Shown: positions 1 through 5,090 of the stretch, one piece after another | How positions within the stretch are numbered: position 1 is the first letter of the stretch | Layout of the letters: every line of letters starts with the position of its first letter | Source of the DNA: Clostridia bacterium | GTDB taxonomy: Bacteria; Bacillota; Clostridia; Christensenellales; Borkfalkiaceae | Length of the DNA: 6,647 nt | Assembly: GCA_900770685.1 (NCBI GenBank) | Contig: CAAGLC010000097.1 | Coordinates: 1 to 6,647 of the forward strand | Direction: 5' to 3' | The notes under the pieces: model-generated | The model's input: only the letters and a program-made list of their open reading frames with translations | Databases searched by the model: none | Told to the model about the DNA's origin: nothing | Made by a program: the position numbers and the translations under genes

Positions 1-762
1 ATGGACAATCCGTACTTAGATAAAAACTTGGTGTTAGAACTCTCTAAGACCTTATCGAGCGACCAACTTGAATCTAGGCGATACGGAAGATTTAAGAACA
101 ACGAAGGGCTAGTTTATCCGGAGTTTGACGAAAACGTACACGTAATCGAGCCGTTTAATATTCCTAGAGAGTGGCAAGATATGATATCTATCGACCCTGG
201 ACTTAACAACCCTTTATCTGCACATTGGTACGCCGTAGATTACGACGGAAACGTTTACGTCGTCGCAGAGCATTTCGAAGCAAAAAAGGACGTAGTGTAT
301 CACTCGCAAAAAATAAAGGAAATTTCTAATCGTCTTAATTGGAAAAAAAGAAGTAACGGTATGATAGAAGCCATTATAGATTCGGCTGCAAATCAAAAGA
401 CGCTTGCGGGAACGAAGAGCGTAACTGAACTTTTTTACGAACAAGACGTATTGGTTAATCCCAACGTAAACAAGGATTTATTTAGCGGGATATCAAGAGC
501 TAAGCAATATCTAAAAATAGTTGACGGTAAACCTAGACTATACGTTTTTAAAAACTGTGTAAATCTTATCAGAGAACTTAAAAGTTATAGGTGGGCAGAC
601 GGCGACACTCCGAAAAAGAGCGATGATCACGCGCTAGACGAATTAAGGTATTACCTAATGAGAAAGCCCGAACTTACGCCTATAAAAATTGAAAAGACTG
701 CAGTTCAAAAGGATAAAGAAAGGCTATACAGGAAGTTAGTAAATGAAAGAAAAAGATATTAA
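1..762 (+). CDS. terL: Terminase large subunit, C-terminal nuclease part (5'-partial)
   Basis: This is the headful-type packaging motor's nuclease half, which cuts concatemeric phage DNA at the start and end of packaging. The visible 253 residues begin at a DNPYL motif that in this family links the ATPase domain to the RNase H-like nuclease. The ATG at base 1 is therefore probably an internal Met, and the Walker A/B ATPase half lies to the left of the window. Acidic residues at the expected places of the two-metal site are D65 (SIDPG), D127 (IIDSAA) and D209 or D213 (DDHALDELRY). The segments EGLVYPEF (35-42), SVTELF (140-145) and the Y-x-W before the last Asp cluster are also typical. The C-terminus is a basic helix. 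The gene overlaps the next one by 20 nt, so translation is probably coupled. Family assignment is firm; the position of the true start is not visible. Confidence 0.93.
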   Translation: MDNPYLDKNLVLELSKTLSSDQLESRRYGRFKNNEGLVYPEFDENVHVIEPFNIPREWQDMISIDPGLNNPLSAHWYAVDYDGNVYVVAEHFEAKKDVVYHSQKIKEISNRLNWKKRSNGMIEAIIDSAANQKTLAGTKSVTELFYEQDVLVNPNVNKDLFSGISRAKQYLKIVDGKPRLYVFKNCVNLIRELKSYRWADGDTPKKSDDHALDELRYYLMRKPELTPIKIEKTAVQKDKERLYRKLVNERKRY

Positions 763-1078
763 GGGGGAAAAGGTTAAGAGCGCGTTACTAAAAAGGGCGC
801 TAGGTTACGATTCAAAAGAGGTAATAGAAGAGTATGCCAAGAGCGAGGACGGAATAACGCTAATAAAAAAGAAAGTTACCTTAAAACCCGTCCCACCCGA
901 CGTTACGGCGCTAAAATTATTATTAGAATACGACGCGGAAGATGTAGTAAATATGGACGACGAACAGTTGGAAAAAGAAAAATTAAGGCTTTTAAGTGAA
1001 CTTAATTTAATCAAAGAAAAGGAGGAAACAACTTGCAAACAGAAAAAGCAAAGGAGCAAGAAAGACAAAAGTTTATAG
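743..1078 (+). CDS. Small phage protein with a small-terminase-like motif
   Basis: A 111-aa protein whose exact function I cannot name. The ATG is preceded by GGAAG at 731-735 with a 7-nt spacer and lies inside the end of terL. Residues 14-60 hold the pattern ALLKRALGYDSKEVIEEY, then KKKVT, then PPDVTALKLLL. This resembles the distal part of phage small terminase subunits, where a GY..E...E stretch leads through K.V..PPD to a helix. The N-terminal helix-turn-helix of those proteins has no room here, since the motif begins near residue 14. Residues 72-95 are charged and helical, a likely coiled coil. The last 14 residues carry seven Lys or Arg and are encoded within the 46-nt overlap with the portal gene. 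Its place between terL and portal suggests a packaging or assembly role. A conserved accessory protein unrelated to TerS is the main alternative. Confidence 0.8.
   Translation: MKEKDIKGEKVKSALLKRALGYDSKEVIEEYAKSEDGITLIKKKVTLKPVPPDVTALKLLLEYDAEDVVNMDDEQLEKEKLRLLSELNLIKEKEETTCKQKKQRSKKDKSL
1018..1035 (+). promoter_or_regulatory. Strong ribosome binding site fixing the TTG start of the portal gene
   Basis: AAAAGGAGG ends 7 nt before TTG at 1033-1035. No other ATG, GTG or TTG start suits the portal, because its first internal Met is at about residue 158, well past the conserved N-terminal region. The site lies inside the preceding gene, so translation of the portal is probably coupled to it, and the weak TTG may keep portal output low (inference). 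Confidence 0.85.
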
Positions 1079-2880
1079 AAGAAATTATTGCCGAAACCAG
1101 AGAAGATTTTTTGGAACGACAAAAGCAAAGACTTTTTTTGGAACGTCAATGGGAACTTAACGTAAACTTTCTAAACGGCAACCAATATTGTGAAATAAAC
1201 AGTAGGGGAGAAATCTACCAAAAAAATGCCAACGACTATTACTGGCAAGAAAGGGGAGTGTTCAATCATATAGCGCCCATAATAGAAACTAGGCTAAGCA
1301 AACTCTCAAGGCTATCAACACAATTAGGAGTTAGACCTAAAACCGACGACGATACGGACGTTTCCGGAGCAAAACTCGCCGAAAAAGCAATAGGAGCGCT
1401 TTTCGATCAAGTGGAATTTAGCGAAGTAGTTAAAAAGACTTCCATTTGGAGCGAGAGTTGTGGAACGGGATTTTATAAGATAACGTGGGACAACTTCGGG
1501 GGTATGGATATAGGTGAAATAAACGGCAAAAGGGTAAAAGAGGGGGAAATTAACATTATTTCCGTTTCTCCTTTTGAAGTTTTTCCAGACAATATTTATA
1601 AAGACCGATTAGAAGATTGTTTTAGCGTTATTCACGCAAGAGCCGTTTCGGTTAGAGATATCAAAGAAAAATACGGGGTGGAAGTTGATGAGGAAGAATT
1701 GTTCGTTAGTGAACTTAGGAGCGTAAAAAGTTCTAGAACCAAAGAAAATTCCGGACTAATTAAAGGTTCGGCTCTAGTTATAGAAAAGTACGAAAAACCG
1801 TCTTTAGAATTTCCTAACGGAAGATTAATAACCATTGCAGGCGACAAACTCTTATACTACGGAGAATTGCCGTACGTAAACGGAAAGAACAAAACGAGAA
1901 CTTTTCCTTTCGTTAAGCAGGAAAGCATAAAAAAGGGAGGAAGTTTTTTTGGTCAAAGCGTAATCGAAAGATTAATTCCCGTTCAAAGGGCGTATAACGC
2001 GGTAAAGAACAGAAAGCACGAATTTATAAACAGGTTTTCTAACGGTGTTATGATGGTCGAAGACGGCTCGATTGACGTTGAAGATTTAGAGCAAGACGGA
2101 TTGCCACCGGGAAAAATTCTAGTGTATAGGCAAGGCTCAACCAAACCGCAAATGATGGACGGATTTTCCATCCCACCAGAATTTAACGACGAAGAACAAA
2201 AACTGATAAACGAATTCGTAATAATAAGTGGAGTTAGCGACGTTTCGTCTTCTTCGAGAAGTAACCTTTTACATAGTGGAACGGCTTTAGAACTTTTAGT
2301 AGAACAGGACAACGAAAGGCTTATTTCTTCTGCCGAGATAGTCAGAAACTGTTTTATGGAAATAGGAAGGCAGGTAATAAGACTTTACGCTCAATTTTTA
2401 TCGGGTGTAAAAATGGTCAGGTTTAAGGACGAAACGGATAAAGTTCACGTATTTTATCTAGACAACGACGCAGTCAATTCAGACGAGGTATATTTGAAAA
2501 CGGAAAACCAGTTGAAGGAAAGCGAAGTAAAAAGAAAGAATATGATAATTGAACTTTACGAAAAAGGACTGTTTAGCGATAAAGATGGAAACGTAAGAGA
2601 TGAAATAAAGGAAAAACTTTTATCGGCGTTAGGGCTTGCTGAGTTTGATTATCAAAAGGGCTTGCCAAGGCTACAAAGCGAGAAAGCCAATAGAGAAAAC
2701 GCGATAATAAGAAAAAGACCGTTACCGATAGAGGAAATAGACGACGATAAAATACACGTCGAACAACACACCAGATATATCTTTAGCGAATACGACGAAC
2801 TAAGCAAAGAAGAAAAGCAAAGACTGTTAGAACACGTTAAAGAACACAAACTTAGAATACAAGAGAAAGAGGAGAAATAA
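1033..2880 (+). CDS. Portal protein (P22-like type), TTG start
   Basis: The portal forms the dodecameric ring at one capsid vertex through which DNA is packaged and ejected, and onto which terminase and then the tail adaptor dock. The 615 residues show the usual order: a charged N-terminal helix (1-38); a WELNVNFLNGNQY segment (40-52); VFNHIAPIIETRLSKL (76-91); a wing region with SPFEVFPDN (179-187); the stem/clip segment around GQSVIERLIPVQRAYN (307-322); and SGVSDVSSSSRSNLLHSG with ALELLVEQDNERL (399-430), a pattern common in portals. The C-terminal tail has H575-x3-H579 and H601-x3-H605 in charged helices. The length is within the range of portals but shorter than the 725 aa of P22 gp1. 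The start overlaps the upstream gene by 46 nt, and the next gene begins 1 nt after the stop. The portal call is firm; the subfamily is my inference from motifs and gene order. Confidence 0.9.
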   Translation: MQTEKAKEQERQKFIEEIIAETREDFLERQKQRLFLERQWELNVNFLNGNQYCEINSRGEIYQKNANDYYWQERGVFNHIAPIIETRLSKLSRLSTQLGVRPKTDDDTDVSGAKLAEKAIGALFDQVEFSEVVKKTSIWSESCGTGFYKITWDNFGGMDIGEINGKRVKEGEINIISVSPFEVFPDNIYKDRLEDCFSVIHARAVSVRDIKEKYGVEVDEEELFVSELRSVKSSRTKENSGLIKGSALVIEKYEKPSLEFPNGRLITIAGDKLLYYGELPYVNGKNKTRTFPFVKQESIKKGGSFFGQSVIERLIPVQRAYNAVKNRKHEFINRFSNGVMMVEDGSIDVEDLEQDGLPPGKILVYRQGSTKPQMMDGFSIPPEFNDEEQKLINEFVIISGVSDVSSSSRSNLLHSGTALELLVEQDNERLISSAEIVRNCFMEIGRQVIRLYAQFLSGVKMVRFKDETDKVHVFYLDNDAVNSDEVYLKTENQLKESEVKRKNMIIELYEKGLFSDKDGNVRDEIKEKLLSALGLAEFDYQKGLPRLQSEKANRENAIIRKRPLPIEEIDDDKIHVEQHTRYIFSEYDELSKEEKQRLLEHVKEHKLRIQEKEEK

Positions 2881-2881
2881 T

Positions 2882-3292
2882 ATGGAAGAAATTATCAATG
2901 AACAAGCAAAAATGCCCGAAACTGAAAGCGAACAAAAGGCTAACAATAACGGGAACGAGGCCTCATACGGTAAATTCAAGAGCGCCGAGGCATTACTCTC
3001 CGCCTATAATTCCTTAGAGGCTGAATTCACCAAACGCTGTCAGCGAATTAAGGAATTAGAAACGGAAAAGAGTAAGGCTTTTCCGGAAAACGCCGTCAAT
3101 AAAGAGGCGCAAGGTATAAGCCCGAAAGATAAAGAAAACATCTTAAAGGACTACCTTATAGAGATAGAGCGTGGAAAAAGCCAAGCGATAGTAATGGGTG
3201 GCGAAGGGGTGGAAATAAGAACGCCCTATAGTAAACCCGTTAACTTCAAACAAGCGGGAGAACTCGCAAAAGAAATTTTAGATAAGAAATAA
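2882..3292 (+). CDS. Putative short scaffolding protein
   Basis: A 136-aa hydrophilic, mostly helical protein directly before the capsid gene, where scaffolds usually lie. GGAG at 2871-2874 is 7 nt before the ATG. The N-terminal 28 residues are acidic, Asn-rich and low in complexity. Residues 30-60 hold the best recognisable block, YGKFKSAEALLSAYNSL then EAEFTKRCQRIKELE, a pattern I know from putative scaffold or capsid-assembly proteins of Bacillota phages; it should form a coiled coil. Residues 61-80 look flexible. The C-terminal part contains helices at 81-97 and 123-135, a plausible capsid-binding end. It is much shorter than the 303-aa scaffold of P22. It would be expected to leave the procapsid during maturation. 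No protease motif is seen. A minor head protein is the alternative. Confidence 0.72.
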   Translation: MEEIINEQAKMPETESEQKANNNGNEASYGKFKSAEALLSAYNSLEAEFTKRCQRIKELETEKSKAFPENAVNKEAQGISPKDKENILKDYLIEIERGKSQAIVMGGEGVEIRTPYSKPVNFKQAGELAKEILDKK

Positions 3293-3303
3293 AAGGAGAA
3301 AAA

Positions 3304-4473
3304 ATGGCAGTAACATTATCAAGTGCAGATAGCGCCTTAAAAACTTATTATTTAGACGCTGTTGCAGAACAATTAAACACAAAAGTTAACCCCTTTTTGT
3401 CGGCAATCGAGCATAGTACCGAGAACGTTTACGGAAAGGAAATAAGGAAGTTTACGACTTACGGATTAAACGCTGGTATAGGAGCGGGAACGGAAGACGG
3501 AACTCTTCCAAAAGCAGGCGGAAACAATTACGCTCAAATGGTAACAACGTTAAAAAACCTTTACGGAACGATTGAGATTTCCGATAAGGCGATTAGAGCG
3601 TCGCAAAACGATACGGGCGCGTTTATCAACTTGCTTAACGCTGAAATGGAAGGTTTAGTTAAGGCTTCAATTTATAACTTTGGAAGAATGCTTTTCGGTA
3701 ACGGTAATGGAGAGATAGCAATGATTGAAGTAATAAACGATATTGATATACAACTTGTATCAGTAGATAATGTTTATGAAGGTATGATCATTGACTTTGT
3801 TGACGACCAGGGAAACACTATCGATTTAATGAGAGGAGTTAAGATAACTGGCGTCGATAGAAAATACAATTGTATAACCATAGATAGGCAAGAGTGTTTT
3901 AGTGATTTAGAGAACTACTTGCATCTAGTAATTCAAGGCTCTTACCAAAACGAAATAACTGGTCTTGGAGCAATCTTTGGTAAAAATGATAATCTTTACG
4001 GATTATCGAGATATCAAAACGGTTGGCTCGTTCCTTATAATAAAGAACTTAACGGAGCAATTACCGAAAATGAAATTCAAATCGTTTTAGACGAAATTGA
4101 AAAAAACTCCGGTTCAAGCGTAAATTTCATCGTGTGTTCATGGGGAGTACGTCGTGCGTTGCAACAGGAATTTTCTAAAAATAGAAGAAGCATCGATATG
4201 GCTGAACTAGCAGGCGGATATAAGGCGATTACGTATAACGGAATTCCAATCGTGGCAGATAGATTTTGTCCTAAGGGAACTATGTATTTACTTAATACTG
4301 AAGATTTTACTTTGCACCAATTGTGCGATTGGCAGTGGATGGAAGGCGAGGATGGAAGAATTTTGAAGCAAATTCCGGGAAGACCGGTTTATACTGCAAC
4401 TTTAGTTAAATATGCAGACTTAATTTGTTCTCGTCCTTGCGGACAAGGTATTATTACCAATATAACCGAATAG
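3304..4473 (+). CDS. Major capsid protein, HK97 fold with probable inserted beta domain
   Basis: This protein forms the icosahedral shell. A strong GGAG (3295-3298) lies 5 nt before the ATG, fitting high expression. The 389 residues start with a helical N-arm (8-40), followed by a Gly-rich segment with EDGTLPKAGG (64-73) and the NLYGTIEISDKAI strand/helix (85-97), typical of this capsid class. Residues 108-132 suit the long spine helix. Residues about 140-213 are beta-rich with loops (EGMIIDFVDDQGNTIDL, KITGVDRKYNCITID) and probably form an inserted domain. The A-domain side follows, with SVNFIVCSWGVRRALQ (272-287), YNGIPIVADRF (311-321), and the well-conserved ending CDWQWMEGEDGR through YTATLVKYADLIC (341-375). 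All seven cysteines lie after residue 189. No N-terminal cleavage site is evident. An intrinsic terminator follows directly. Confidence 0.9.
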   Translation: MAVTLSSADSALKTYYLDAVAEQLNTKVNPFLSAIEHSTENVYGKEIRKFTTYGLNAGIGAGTEDGTLPKAGGNNYAQMVTTLKNLYGTIEISDKAIRASQNDTGAFINLLNAEMEGLVKASIYNFGRMLFGNGNGEIAMIEVINDIDIQLVSVDNVYEGMIIDFVDDQGNTIDLMRGVKITGVDRKYNCITIDRQECFSDLENYLHLVIQGSYQNEITGLGAIFGKNDNLYGLSRYQNGWLVPYNKELNGAITENEIQIVLDEIEKNSGSSVNFIVCSWGVRRALQQEFSKNRRSIDMAELAGGYKAITYNGIPIVADRFCPKGTMYLLNTEDFTLHQLCDWQWMEGEDGRILKQIPGRPVYTATLVKYADLICSRPCGQGIITNITE

Positions 4474-4529
4474 GTTAACGTTCGCCGAGCAACTTGCTCG
4501 GCGAATTTTTATAAAAAGGAGAAAGGTAA
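4474..4529 (+). other. Only real intergenic gap: terminator plus ribosome binding site
   Basis: This 56-nt gap holds the capsid-gene terminator and then AAAAAGGAG ending at 4521, 8 nt before the ATG of the adaptor gene. I see no convincing -35/-10 promoter pair between the hairpin and the start, and there is scarcely room for one. The hairpin may also serve as a 3' stabiliser of capsid mRNA (inference). Confidence 0.75.
4481..4510 (+). terminator. Rho-independent terminator after the capsid gene
   Basis: A perfect 10-bp stem, TTCGCCGAGC (4481-4490) with GCTCGGCGAA (4496-4505), encloses the 5-nt loop AACTT and is followed by five T (4506-4510). The outer A-T of the loop could add an eleventh pair. 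The stem is GC-rich in an otherwise A-rich window, so it stands out. It begins 7 nt after the capsid stop codon. There is no A-run before the stem, so it should act on + transcripts only. The T-run continues into ATAAAAA, making a 12-nt palindrome (4506-4517) that could compete for the U-tract and make termination partial. Downstream genes lie on the same strand with no evident promoter, which also implies readthrough. Confidence 0.85.
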
Positions 4530-5090
4530 ATGAAGATTAAAGACATTATTAAAACCGTATCAACCTATATATCAAGAGAGGACGTTGTAAATTACTTAAA
4601 TGACGAAACGAGCGAAGTCTCGAAATCGACGTTAGAAACGGTTGATCTACTAACGAGATTAGCAAATTTAGTAATTACGGAACTTGCAGAAGGTATGATA
4701 GTTATGAAAAAAACAGAAAAAACCGACGGTTTTTCTTCGGTTAAATATTCCGAATTAACTTTTCAACCCTTAGACGTTATTTCAGTCGGAGATATAAACG
4801 GAAAGCCTTTGTCTTTTACTAAATCGGCGTACGGCGTAAGTTCAAGTTCGGGGGGTATTTATTCAGTGATGTATTCCTATTTGCCTCCTAATTACGATCT
4901 AAATGAGAATATCGGAGAGTTCGAAAAAAATGTAAGCCAATCAATGCTATCTTACGGAGTTATTGCAGAATATCTTCTAACTCAAGGTCGATTTGATGAG
5001 GCGGTTATGTGGAACAAGCGATACAACGAGTGTATAGACAACCTTTGCTTGCCTAAAAATTCCAATATAAAAGCGAGGAGTTTTATATGA
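4530..5090 (+). CDS. Head-tail adaptor (connector) protein, P22 gp4-like by position and build
   Basis: This 186-aa protein probably forms the ring that binds below the portal after packaging and receives the tail. The N-terminal part (1-58) is helical (KIKDIIKTVSTYISREDVVNYL, then STLETVDLLTRLANLVITELAE). Residues 62-118 form a beta-rich insertion with a flexible Ser/Gly turn at 102-109. The C-terminal helices run from 133 to 172 (AEYLLTQGRFDEAVMWNKRY) and lead to the short tail NSNIKARSFI. This arrangement of helical bundle, beta insertion and basic-aromatic C-terminus matches adaptors of short-tailed phages such as P22 gp4 (166 aa) and T7 gp11. It follows the capsid terminator with its own good ribosome site and shares ATGA with the next gene. 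Sequence identity to named members appears low, so the call rests on layout and pattern. Confidence 0.75.
   Translation: MKIKDIIKTVSTYISREDVVNYLNDETSEVSKSTLETVDLLTRLANLVITELAEGMIVMKKTEKTDGFSSVKYSELTFQPLDVISVGDINGKPLSFTKSAYGVSSSSGGIYSVMYSYLPPNYDLNENIGEFEKNVSQSMLSYGVIAEYLLTQGRFDEAVMWNKRYNECIDNLCLPKNSNIKARSFI
5065..5088 (+). promoter_or_regulatory. A/T hairpin looping out the ribosome binding site of the propeller gene
   Basis: ATATAAAA (5065-5072) and TTTTATAT (5081-5088) are perfect inverted repeats around the 8-nt loop GCGAGGAG, which contains the Shine-Dalgarno site for the gene starting at 5087. The first two bases of that ATG are in the 3' arm. The stem is all A-T and so of marginal stability. 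It lies at the end of the adaptor gene, whose translating ribosomes would open it, consistent with translational coupling (inference). A purely coincidental A/T repeat is possible. Confidence 0.5.

Noticed and set aside
1..3. ATG at base 1 as a true start giving a stand-alone nuclease
   Set aside because: The family motif DNPYL is normally internal to large terminase, and the sequence upstream is not available. A split terminase cannot be claimed from this window.
214..444. Reverse-strand 76-aa open frame within terL
   Set aside because: It lies opposite a well-supported nuclease domain, has no good ribosome site and its composition is that of a shadow frame.
763..775. GGGGGAAAAGG after the terL stop as the true ribosome site for the 111-aa gene
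   Set aside because: No in-frame ATG, GTG or TTG follows within a useful distance, while ATG 743 has its own GGAAG site.
805..1149. Reverse-strand 114-aa Phe/Ser/Leu-rich open frame
   Set aside because: The Phe/Leu/Ser-rich composition is what A-rich Lys/Glu coding sequence gives on the opposite strand. It spans two real genes without matching either boundary.
1632..2849. Three reverse-strand open frames within the portal gene (1632-1847, 1983-2312, 2652-2849)
   Set aside because: All are Ser/Leu/Phe-rich shadows of conserved portal sequence, with no convincing starts or known motifs.
2982..3010. TATAAT at 3005-3010 as a promoter -10 box
   Set aside because: No acceptable -35 element sits 16-18 nt upstream, and it encodes part of the conserved scaffold motif.
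3791..3830. TTGACT/TTGACG with TTTAAT as an internal promoter in the capsid gene
   Set aside because: The spacing is poor (19 nt or more) and the AT-rich coding context makes such matches likely by chance. No gene begins soon after.
3831..3850. GAGAGGAG as an internal ribosome site in the capsid gene
   Set aside because: No usable start codon follows at proper spacing with an open frame; it simply codes for Met-Arg-Gly-Val.
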